A stretch of DNA of 40,521 nt from JAHBNG01 sp039028975. GTDB taxonomy: Bacteria; Chloroflexota; Anaerolineae; Caldilineales; Caldilineaceae. The position numbers were made by a program, and so were the translations under genes. Under the pieces are notes generated by a model. It saw nothing but the letters and a program-made list of their open reading frames with translations. It was not told the DNA's origin and searched no databases. Positions 7,340 through 13,796 of this stretch are shown here, piece after piece (positions within the stretch are counted from its first letter, which is position 1; every line of letters starts with the position of its first letter). The DNA lies in the NCBI GenBank assembly GCA_039028975.1, contig JBCCHB010000147.1:1-40521 (forward strand), given 5' to 3'.

Positions 7340-7774
7340 TTAGTCGCCGTAGCCGTCGCCGTAGCCGTAGCCGTAGCCGTTGCCGTTGCCGTAGCCGTTG
7401 CCGTTGCCGTAGCCGTCGCCGTCGCCGTTGCCGTTGCCGTTGCCGTTGCCGTAGCCGTAGCCGTTGCCGTCGCCGTAGCCGTAGCCGTAGCCGTAGCCGT
7501 AGCCGTTGCCGTAGCCGTTGCCGTCGCCGTAGCCGTAGCCGTAGCCGTCGCCGTTGCCGTTGCCGTTGCCGTAGCCGTTGCCGTTGCCGCTATACCCTGC
7601 GGCAAGGGCCACATAGTATCTCGAGTTCGCACGCCCTACCATAGAAAGCAGGGTCTTTGTATCGACGACCGTTTCCATCAGCCCAAGCCTCTCCCTAGCT
7701 TTCTTGACGCCATCGCGGCAAGCCCCCACGGCGAGAAGGTCATTTTCGGTCAGCTGAGGTTTGACTTCAATCAT
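7340..7774 (-). CDS. Protein with 41 tandem Gly-Asn/Tyr/Asp dipeptides
   Basis: 144 aa. Residues 1-60 form an ordinary small domain (LLAVGACRDGVKKARERLGL is typical of small phage-type proteins). Residues about 62-143 are 41 copies of Gly-X with X = Tyr (18), Asn (16) or Asp (7), and nothing else. Each copy is GGC followed by TAC, AAC or GAC, so only one base in six varies. Such Gly/Tyr/Asn/Asp tails are flexible and can self-associate or phase-separate; a nucleoid-, surface- or scaffold-type role is possible. The start overlaps the stop of the upstream gene by 4 bases. Confidence 0.8.
   Translation of the reverse strand: MIEVKPQLTENDLLAVGACRDGVKKARERLGLMETVVDTKTLLSMVGRANSRYYVALAAGYSGNGNGYGNGNGNGDGYGYGYGDGNGYGNGYGYGYGYGYGDGNGYGYGNGNGNGNGDGDGYGNGNGYGNGNGYGYGYGDGYGD
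7343..7588. repeat. Hexanucleotide array GTNGCC x 41 (N = A, T or C, never G)
   Basis: 246 bp of perfect 6-base units. Five bases are invariant and the third is A, T or C. G, which would give His, never occurs. All three minus-strand frames and at least one plus-strand frame stay open through it. Uniform units with one tolerated position suggest slippage expansion followed by selection on the encoded residue. Confidence 0.97.
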
Positions 7775-8058
7775 GATTTATTCTCATGGCTTTGCCATGC
7801 CTCCTTGGCCTTATCGCTACACTCAAATATACCAGTGATCCCCTGTAGCTTTGCCGCTAAAGCTCTATTCCCGATTATTGATTTTTCATTTGGACCGACA
7901 TCCGTTAGTTCCAAGAAACCACCTTTGGTCTCCCAGTCAATTGCGCAACGAATCTCCCTCAATTCCACTATGCGCTTGTCCTCATCCTCTCTGACGAGGA
8001 ATCCCGCGAATACACCACGCCATTGCGTTGTCACCATCACATACTTTTCTTGTTTCAT
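7771..8058 (-). CDS. Small unknown protein
   Basis: 95 aa starting MKQEKYVMVTTQWRGVFAG. AAAGGA 7 bases before the ATG fixes the start. It has a predicted beta-rich N-terminal half (VMVTTQWRGVFAGFLVREDE, like the small phage proteins that contain RGVFxG) and a helical C-terminus. Stop and next start overlap (ATGA). A function is not known. Confidence 0.65.
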   Translation of the reverse strand: MKQEKYVMVTTQWRGVFAGFLVREDEDKRIVELREIRCAIDWETKGGFLELTDVGPNEKSIIGNRALAAKLQGITGIFECSDKAKEAWQSHENKS

Positions 8059-8068
8059 GACTATCCTT

Positions 8069-8476
8069 TCACTTCCATTTTTTGAATTTTCTGTCGGTGA
8101 GGTTCTGGGCAAGCTCCCCACAGCAAGCCCAGAACCTCTGCACCAATAGGAGAAAACCAGGACGGTGAGTACCCAAACTCACCGCCCCCGAACGGACTGG
8201 ATGCGAGAAGTGCATCCAGTCCGTTCGGGGATTGGCGTTATTCCCAGCATGGATAAACATGATCTTGTCTCCCGCTGGTAGCGGCTGACCAGACCGCCAG
8301 AGCTGTAAGCGGTATTGGTCCGTGAGCATTTTGGCTGATGGCGAGATATTCCGCTCTCTCTCGTAATCGCAGAAGGAGCACCTGCACTCATCTTCGTGCC
8401 ATTCACAGATGGGGCATTCACAATCACCCGGGTGATCGTCCCATGGGATACGCTGGAAATTTGCTGGTGTAATCAT
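8069..8476 (-). CDS. Cys-rich (zinc-finger-like) small protein
   Basis: 135 aa. The N-terminal part has CECPICEWHEDECRCSFC (about residues 19-36) with six Cys and one His in CxC/CxxC pairs, likely a zinc-binding knuckle. After about residue 85 the sequence is irregular and is encoded by two adjacent perfect hairpins (8163-8230), so the ancestral protein may have been shorter. Start ATG at 8476 follows a purine-rich AGGGGAGAGG. DNA or protein binding is likely; function unknown. Confidence 0.6.
   Translation of the reverse strand: MITPANFQRIPWDDHPGDCECPICEWHEDECRCSFCDYERERNISPSAKMLTDQYRLQLWRSGQPLPAGDKIMFIHAGNNANPRTDWMHFSHPVRSGAVSLGTHRPGFLLLVQRFWACCGELAQNLTDRKFKKWK
8163..8230. repeat. Two adjacent perfect hairpins
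   Basis: CGGTGAGT/ACTCACCG (8163-8170, 8177-8184, loop of 6) is followed one base later by 19-bp perfect arms (8186-8204 and 8212-8230, loop GAGAAGT). Neither has a U-run. They lie inside an open frame. Candidates are a single-strand origin, a nick/transfer site or an mRNA-processing structure. Confidence 0.9.
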
Positions 8477-8502
8477 TTTGCTACCTCTCCCCTACAGGGC
8501 AA

Positions 8503-8934
8503 TTACGCTTCTTTCCCGCCGTGACGATAAGAACGGGACTTGTTGTACTCGGATTTGGCGATGATGGCACCAGCCACGTCAAATCCTTCGCGTTTTGCTG
8601 TGTCCATAATGCGGATAATCACATCAGCAAATTCGGCTTCGATGCCACTAAACTCGGGAATCTTGTCATCAGGTGGATTGCCACTTCTGGATGCTTCGCA
8701 GGCCTCCGACAGCTCAGAATGCATAAGGCAAATAACCTCGCGCATGTTACGCTCGTCTTTACCATCTGGGCCGTACCAGCCCTTGTCCAAGGCTGTGCGG
8801 TGGACATCATTCGCAACCTCGTTGAAATAGTGGACGAACTGATTTTTGTCATGTGTTCCTAGTATCACATCGCCAGTGGCCATATCGACTGTGACTGGGT
8901 TAGGCATTTTCAAGTGCGGTAAATTCTTTTTCAT
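8503..8934 (-). CDS. MazG-like nucleotide pyrophosphohydrolase
   Basis: 143 aa starting MKKNLPHLKMP, with AAAGGA 7 bases upstream. The all-alpha NTP-pyrophosphatase signature is present: LMHSELSEACEA (helix with E-x-x-E) then EAEFADVIIRIMDTA (E-x-x-D type). Members hydrolyse nucleoside triphosphates to monophosphates and pyrophosphate and occur often in phages and mobile elements, where they shape dNTP pools. It lies directly downstream of the replication initiator, which fits a role in replication support. Which nucleotide it cleaves cannot be told. Confidence 0.82.
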   Translation of the reverse strand: MKKNLPHLKMPNPVTVDMATGDVILGTHDKNQFVHYFNEVANDVHRTALDKGWYGPDGKDERNMREVICLMHSELSEACEASRSGNPPDDKIPEFSGIEAEFADVIIRIMDTAKREGFDVAGAIIAKSEYNKSRSYRHGGKEA

Positions 8935-8948
8935 GAATAATCCTTTCA

Positions 8949-10136
8949 CTAAACGGCAATTTCCCAAATCGCTTCTGCCGGGGTACCATCTCCCAGCTTA
9001 CTCAACGCTCGGCGGGCTTGCGTAGCCAGCCTCGACTTTGCGAACTCGCAGGTGTACTCATCCTTGACCCCGACCACCAAGTTCCCATCCCGAATGCCCA
9101 AGCCGACCGAGCCGGATAGCCACGTGTCGTAGGTGGCTGGTGGGAGAGCCGTCTCTAGCAGCTCGAGAGCTTCGGCCCAAATGGCTTGGGCCTCTTCGCC
9201 CCGCTCGACAGGTTCTGGCTCGGCCTTGGGAGGTGGCTCGATTGGTGGCAGATTTACCAGATTCTCAAAATCGGCTGGTACGCTACGATCCTCCACTTGG
9301 GAATTTCTTCGGTGTCCAGTCCCCTCGTCAGCCAAGATTGCTTTGACATAAGCGATTGTCTTCCCGCCGTACTGGACGGCCTTCCTGATGGCCGATTCAA
9401 CATGGCTTGCGGGGTGTTCCGAAAGCATGTCTTGGATTTCGTCTTTAAGCTCTTCCGTAACGAGCTGATTAAAGTTCTTAGAAACCATGTTGAGGATTAA
9501 TTCAAAGTCGTCGTCATCGTCGTCAATCTTTGGCGTACTTGTTGAGTTTGACGACGATGACGATCCCTTAGAGATCATAGGATCTACAATTGGTAGTTGA
9601 TCATTGGTAGTTAATTGGTAGTTAATATATATAGGTTCTGGCGATTTCGCCGAAACCATGGTTCTGGCGGTTTCGCCGAAACGTTCTGGCGGTTTCGCCG
9701 AAACCAAATCCCCTTTTGGCGATTTCGCCGAAACGGATTTTTCTGGTTCTGGCGATTTCGCCGAAACCGTATTTTGACAGGCTTTTTTTGCGTTGATTGC
9801 GGACAAAATTAGCTCAGACATTTTGGTCGTGATGATGCGAAAATGTAGGCGTGGTCCTGTGTTGACTTTTTGTTTTTTGGTTTCAATTGTGCCTGCGGCT
9901 AGGAGGATTTTGGTGTACTTTTTTCGTGCATATTCGGTTAGATGGTTGGCCTCCATCTTGTCTGTGTCTAGCCAAAACCAGCCCTGCTGATCTGCCTTTT
10001 GCGACCAGAACAGCAGTTCCCCTAAAAATAGCCCACCAACCAAATCGTCGCCCATCGCCGAGATGTAGACCCGATTGATTGTAATTTTATTTTCATTCCC
10101 CCCGATTGAGGCTATGATTTTCCAAAGATCATCCAT
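8949..10136 (-). CDS. Replication initiator with DnaD-like and DnaA-N-like domains
   Basis: 395 aa. Residues 1-110 look like the winged-helix N-terminus of phage/plasmid initiators (GLFLGELLFWSQKA, WFWLDTDKM). Residues 122-170 are a repeated SAKSPEP linker encoded by iterons. Residues about 215-272 resemble the DnaD/DnaB_2 helical domain (LKDEIQDMLSEHPASHVESA, YVKAILADE). Residues about 318-380 resemble DnaA domain I (IWAEALELLETALPPATYDT, LVVGVKDEYTCEFAKSRL), which binds helicase. It would open its origin and load the helicase. GAGGAG about 10 bases upstream supports the ATG. A six-Asp run precedes the DnaD part. The start is divergent from the integrase. Confidence 0.82.
   Translation of the reverse strand: MDDLWKIIASIGGNENKITINRVYISAMGDDLVGGLFLGELLFWSQKADQQGWFWLDTDKMEANHLTEYARKKYTKILLAAGTIETKKQKVNTGPRLHFRIITTKMSELILSAINAKKACQNTVSAKSPEPEKSVSAKSPKGDLVSAKPPERFGETARTMVSAKSPEPIYINYQLTTNDQLPIVDPMISKGSSSSSNSTSTPKIDDDDDDFELILNMVSKNFNQLVTEELKDEIQDMLSEHPASHVESAIRKAVQYGGKTIAYVKAILADEGTGHRRNSQVEDRSVPADFENLVNLPPIEPPPKAEPEPVERGEEAQAIWAEALELLETALPPATYDTWLSGSVGLGIRDGNLVVGVKDEYTCEFAKSRLATQARRALSKLGDGTPAEAIWEIAV
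9589..9768. other. Putative intragenic replication origin: five iterons plus AT-rich 10-mers
   Basis: Five copies of TGGCGRTTTCGCCGAAAC (conserved 12-mers at 9645-9656, 9671-9682, 9693-9704, 9723-9734 and 9756-9767). Each contains the partly symmetric GGCGRTTTCGCC. Next to them are three copies of ATTGGTAGTT (9589-9598, 9603-9612, 9614-9623), running into AATATATATA. Iterons beside short AT-rich repeats is the layout of initiator-bound origins such as lambda ori inside gene O. The second iteron is out of phase with the reading frame, so the DNA, not the peptide, is conserved. Confidence 0.8.
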
Positions 10137-10261
10137 CGCTTGACAACTCCTCTCTATCCATTTACAATCTGTGCGTTGCACACAGTTATGCCTTCCTCAC
10201 TAGTGTCATGAAAATATGATTGGCATTGTTTTTCGGGCTACACATTTTGCGCGCATTGTGG

Positions 10262-10267
10262 TATAAT
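10262..10267 (+). promoter_or_regulatory. Extended -10 promoter of the integrase gene
   Basis: TGGTATAAT is an extended -10 element (TGn plus TATAAT) 41 bases before the integrase ATG, in the 172-bp gap between the divergent initiator and integrase genes. No convincing -35 box is seen, as is usual for extended -10 promoters. Confidence 0.6.
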
Positions 10268-10308
10268 CTATCCCTTGTAGTGAGTCTGTGCCATAAGGGA
10301 GTTGGATT

Positions 10309-11334
10309 ATGCCTGTATCAATAAACAATCCACGGCTGCCTACATCGAAGCGAGAGAGAATGATTGAGAGTGTGAGATGGGATCGACCCGAGCAACTGAT
10401 TGATGTATCGGAATTTTCCAGACTTATAGACGCTTGGCTCGATGACAAATCGAGAACGGTTGTTGAGAAAACCCTCCTTGGGTACCGAGAGAAAATTATG
10501 TACTTCCTCGAATATCTCAACGCTTTCGAATTGCGAGAGTGCTCTCGTTCTGATATTGAAGAATTCGCCCGCTGGCTATCTCGCAGACCCAGCCAGCACG
10601 ATCCCTATCGGGCGCTTGGATGGAACACTCGTAATGATGTTCATCGTCGCCTGCGAGCGCTTTTCCGATGGGCCTTTCGGGAGGGCTATCTCGAACGCTC
10701 CTACGCCGATTGGGTTCCTGCGGCCTACGGAGCAAAGCCTGCTCGGGCTGCACCTTCGCTGAGCGTAATTGAGGCGATGATGGACCCCAAACTACATGAC
10801 AAGGTTGTATATCCTGAGCGAAGCCGAGCTGTTGTGGCACTACTGTTTGGCGTTGGCTTACGCCGGATCGAAGTACATCGCCTAAATGTTGATGATATCA
10901 AAATGCCTCTTGGTGGCCAGCCGCATTTACGAATCATTGGTAAGGCCCAGGTAGAGCGCTTGGCCGCGTTTGATAATGTTGTTGGGTACCACCTGGAGCG
11001 CTATTTGGAAAAGCGAGGGTACCCAACTTCGGGCCCACTTTTCATGTCGAGTCACGGCACCCGCCTATCGCTGCAAGGCGTGTACCGAGCGTATAGAGCA
11101 CTGGCGAAACAGGCAGGCGTCTTTGATGAACTAAACGGCACCCATGATGGTCGCCGGATGTTCATTACCCATTGGCGGCGATATCAGCAGGGCGTCAATT
11201 CTGACGATCTATTACGTCGTCAAGTTGGCCATTCTAGTACGGATATGACGAATCATTATTCGTTGCAGGATGTTGAGGCCATTGGCGAATCGTTCATTTC
11301 TCCGCTTGGCACCTTAAAGAAAGCGCGCCAATAG
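10309..11334 (+). CDS. Tyrosine recombinase (integrase)
   Basis: 341 aa. N-terminal SAM-like core-binding domain (about 30-130), then the catalytic domain with R185 (GLRRIE), K212, H279-x-x-R282 (THDGRR), H308 (VGHSS) and nucleophile Y317 (NHYSL); all catalytic residues are present. It cuts and rejoins DNA at att sites via a covalent 3'-phosphotyrosine. AGGGAG precedes the ATG. It sits 51 bases from a tRNA-Glu 3' fragment, its evident target, and points towards it. An AT-type arm-binding domain is not evident; no excisionase is next to it. Confidence 0.93.
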   Translation: MPVSINNPRLPTSKRERMIESVRWDRPEQLIDVSEFSRLIDAWLDDKSRTVVEKTLLGYREKIMYFLEYLNAFELRECSRSDIEEFARWLSRRPSQHDPYRALGWNTRNDVHRRLRALFRWAFREGYLERSYADWVPAAYGAKPARAAPSLSVIEAMMDPKLHDKVVYPERSRAVVALLFGVGLRRIEVHRLNVDDIKMPLGGQPHLRIIGKAQVERLAAFDNVVGYHLERYLEKRGYPTSGPLFMSSHGTRLSLQGVYRAYRALAKQAGVFDELNGTHDGRRMFITHWRRYQQGVNSDDLLRRQVGHSSTDMTNHYSLQDVEAIGESFISPLGTLKKARQ

Positions 11335-11337
11335 AAA

Positions 11338-11362
11338 AAGCCAGGCGATTACGCCTGGCTTT
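11338..11362 (+). terminator. Terminator after the integrase gene
   Basis: AAAGCCAGGCG and CGCCTGGCTTT form an 11-bp perfect stem around ATTA, starting 4 bases after the integrase stop. The T-run is short (TTT). Confidence 0.75.
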
Positions 11363-11385
11363 GAGGAGGGCTAGTTAGTCACTGT

Positions 11386-11426
11386 CTCTCAAGGCGGTAA
11401 CAGGGGTTCAAATCCCCTACGGGGTA
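11386..11426 (+). other. tRNA-Glu(CUC) 3' fragment = attachment site (att)
   Basis: CTCTCAA is a complete anticodon loop with anticodon CTC (Glu). GGCGG is the 3' anticodon stem and TAAC the variable region. AGGGG-TTCAAAT-CCCCT is a perfect T arm, followed by ACGGGGT-A, the 3' acceptor strand and discriminator. CCA is not encoded (CCT follows). Upstream there is no D arm, no ACCCCGT and no 5' anticodon stem, so this is only the 3' half. It marks the element/chromosome junction; the restored gene should lie at the left end of the element. Confidence 0.85.
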
Positions 11427-11514
11427 CCTTTGGTACATTAAAATGCACGACAATTATCTTCTATACAAATTCTGTTAAGATTTGTTATTTGATTGTTAAA
11501 GTGCATACCAAGAG

Positions 11515-11552
11515 AACCGTTACTCAGTCACGTGAGTAACGGTTTTTATTTT
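11515..11552 (+). terminator. Strong terminator, probably of the original tRNA-Glu gene
   Basis: AACCGTTACTCA pairs perfectly with TGAGTAACGGTT around GTCACG, followed by TTTATTTT. It lies 89 bases after the tRNA fragment with no gene between, as expected of the terminator of the tRNA transcription unit now separated from its promoter by the element. Confidence 0.8.
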
Positions 11553-11601
11553 GGTATCGTTTGAGGGATCTGTTATTTACTGCAATAATTCAGTCGATCG
11601 C

Positions 11602-11892
11602 TTAAGCTTTAACGGCCTGAGCGATCTCTTGAAGGAGTTCGGTCTGAACTGTGTGTTCTTGGCTTAGCCTGTTGAGACTTTGCTTGACGCTGCCTTTTCC
11701 GTGGATGTGAAACCAATCGACGATAATGCGATTGATAAGGGCTGATGGCATGGTCTCTTCATCAAACTCGGGGAACTCATCCAATGCATAGAGCAGGGCT
11801 TTGCGGTTGCTCGTTTTAATTGAGATGGTTGTTTGTGTTCCCCACTGAGATGGAAATTCCTCTTCAGACTCTTCGATTACTCTTTTCGGCAC
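11602..11892 (-). CDS. Small unknown protein, possible ribbon-helix-helix type
   Basis: 96 aa from a GTG start with AGGAG about 9 bases upstream. The order is an acidic N-terminus, a short beta-like TTISIKTS, then two or three helices (MPSALINRIIVDWFHIHGKG). This could be an RHH-like DNA-binding fold, but no signature is clear. It is the first chromosomal gene beyond the att site and stands alone. Confidence 0.55.
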   Translation of the reverse strand: MPKRVIEESEEEFPSQWGTQTTISIKTSNRKALLYALDEFPEFDEETMPSALINRIIVDWFHIHGKGSVKQSLNRLSQEHTVQTELLQEIAQAVKA

Positions 11893-11942
11893 GAAGTTGT
11901 TCTCCTACGATTATCCGCAATGTGAGTGTAGGTTGTCTATCA

Positions 11943-12683
11943 TCAAAAGTTTATTGATTCGTAGCGAATCTCGAGTAAAAAGTTAGGTTCAAGGATCGTC
12001 AAAGGCCAAGTTTTGGAAGTTAGGGAGACAGTATAGGCCCTGTTGGTTTTGGCCGGGAGCACGATGCGCCGAAAGCCCAGGTCAAGGACCTTCTTAAGAA
12101 ACCAAGGGACATAAAGCCAGCCATCAAAGGTCGCAGTTTGTGCCTGGATGAAGGGGGTGGAACGGGCCAACAAAGCGAGTATATCATGGAGTTTGCTATT
12201 ATCGGGTGCGGTCTGTTCATCAGCCACAGCACTTTGGAGCAAGGGCAGCCAGGCATGGGCGTCCAGCGCCGCCGACGCCGATAGAGCAGACGTTCCCCAT
12301 CGGCCATGCGCTTCACCAAGAGCAAAGTGACTTGGCCCAAGGTCGTTGCCTCGGTGCCTCCCAGTGCCAGATAACGTGCTCCTTCATCATTCAGAATCTG
12401 CCACTGACTTTCTTTGACGGGTTGCTTGAGCAGTTCTTTGGCCGTCTGGGCGGGAGCACCATCCAGTGTGTAACGCTGGCTGGACTAACACCCAGCCACG
12501 CCAAGCCCAAGTCATCACAGTGGCGCACGTTACGCCATTCTTTGGATTCGATATCTTGGCGGCAAGCTTGGTTTGGATAACGATCTTGGCGGACCCTATC
12601 TCGTCCTGCGTGGCCTTGCTTCTCTTTTTCAGACTCTTTCTACTCTTTCTTACTTGCGCATCAACCCTTTTCCCAGACAACAC
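11943..12683 (-). pseudogene. Degenerate DDE-type IS transposase remnant
   Basis: Read on the minus strand in shifting frames, the region gives transposase-like pieces: LGQVTLLLVKRMADGERLLY, then TFDGWLYVPWFLKKVLDLGF and PAKTNRAYTV. The last two resemble the stretch of IS4/IS701-type transposases where D-x-W-Y is followed by a Leu-rich helix and K-x-N-R. Frames break at several points (about 12020, 12240, 12340-12390), so it cannot be functional. Terminal inverted repeats were not found. Confidence 0.4.
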
Positions 12684-12765
12684 AGCACTTATGGGTGATC
12701 ACCAAGTTAAGTTGGAGATTGGATTTAACTATCTATCCACTTTATTGGGTGGACTTCAGACCTGC

Positions 12766-13587
12766 TCAGTTAGTTTGCAGCGCAATATGCAGCCGGAACG
12801 TTGTACTTTCGTGATCCATTTCAGCCAGTGGATGGTATCGGACTCTGGATTCTTGCAGCTGCAGGCCCAGATGAGGCGTGGGAGATTGTTGGGACAAACC
12901 CAAGAAAGAGGGATGGATTGCTGTCCGATGAAACGCGCGTGGCCGAATGAGGAAAGCCATATAGACCATGCCCACTGCCGGTCCTGCCTGCTCTTCAAGC
13001 AGTGGTTGTATCTGATCAAAAACGTCGATGGCTTGATTTAACTGTCCTTGTATGGTCAACATTTCCATGAGCCTTGCGTTGTCATGGATCGTCGCATAGA
13101 CGAATCCAGCCATGTGCTCGAGGGTAATGCTCTGACGATAGGTTTGCTCTGCGGCCACCTCACCCAAACTGGCATAAACACTCGCTAAGTTGGTTGTGCG
13201 CCGACGCGCTGGACCAAACCCAACCCACAAGATATCTTCCGACAAGCGGGTTAGTGCCCATTTGGAGAGTTCGATGGCCAATGGCGCATTATCTCGATAC
13301 CGAGCAAGATTGGCCTGTGGATGATCGACATCGCCCAATACTTCATTGGCTAGGCTTTGGTCACGTTCCGCGTCAGATGCAGATGTTTGAACGTCGATTG
13401 GTTGTTCAACGGCTTGTTCAGCAGCCTGCAATAAGGCCTCAATTTGCTCCTGTTAGCCGGGAAAGAGGAGAAACAACGACCAAGCATGAAGCCCATGGTT
13501 CAACTGGTCAAGCAAGCGCGGTCGCGCAACAAGATCAAGGCGGAGTGATGGGATGTGCAGCTTCGTTACCAAGATGGACGTTGTCAT
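12766..13587 (-). pseudogene. LAL/MalT-type regulator remnant with internal deletion
   Basis: At 13587 an ATG opens MTTSILVTKLHIPSLRLDLV then ARPRLLDQL, the classic LAL N-terminus. About 35 residues in, the sequence jumps, past a stop near 13455, directly to TPR-type repeats (NLASVYASLGEVAAEQTYRQ; LEHMAGFVYATIHDNARLME). Walker A, the ATPase domain and the C-terminal LuxR HTH are all missing. It is divergent from the intact LAL gene at 13797 and is best read as a decayed paralogue. Confidence 0.75.
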
Positions 13588-13796
13588 CTGGTTTGCCTAA
13601 AGTCCGGGCTAGGATGGGGTTGCCATAATATCATTATTCATGATTTCGATTGTATTATAGTATATTATGGCGTAGTCAAATCGATTCAGCCGTCGTTTTT
13701 TCGTGGTGCGTACCACATTTGCGGGGTACCTTAAACAGCTTCATTATTTGTGATTGACCATGTCCCAAAAATGGAACACACCGTTCTTTTGTCATC

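Larger units (their letters stand above)
1..11426. mobile_element. Integrative (AICE-like) element, right part; left end outside window
   Basis: The segment ends on the right at a 3' fragment of tRNA-Glu, next to a tyrosine recombinase. It contains a replication initiator with repeats typical of an origin, an FtsK/SpoIIIE translocase, an adenine methylase, a MazG-like enzyme and many tightly packed small unknown genes with ATGA/TAATG overlaps. Int + Rep + FtsK-type Tra is the known plan of actinomycete integrative and conjugative elements. No relaxase, type IV secretion ATPase, capsid or terminase gene is visible. The intact tRNA-Glu and the other att site are not in the window, so the element must continue to the left. 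That it transfers by conjugation is inference; a phage satellite or phage-plasmid is the alternative. Confidence 0.75.

Noticed and set aside
7195..7644. Plus-strand Arg/Ser/Cys-rich frame and a second minus-strand Ala-Thr frame across the hexanucleotide array
   Set aside because: Both are by-products of the 6-bp repeat, which keeps several frames open; neither has an RBS or a sensible domain.
9634..9768. CRISPR array
   Set aside because: Spacing is short and irregular (22-33 bp unit), the spacers are not unique sequences of constant length, and the repeats are coding; no cas genes.
11386..11426. Complete tRNA gene
   Set aside because: 5' acceptor strand, D arm and 5' anticodon stem are absent upstream; only the 3' half exists.
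12466..13041. Plus-strand 191-codon frame
   Set aside because: Antisense to the transposase and LAL remnants; Cys/Trp/Leu-rich with no domain.
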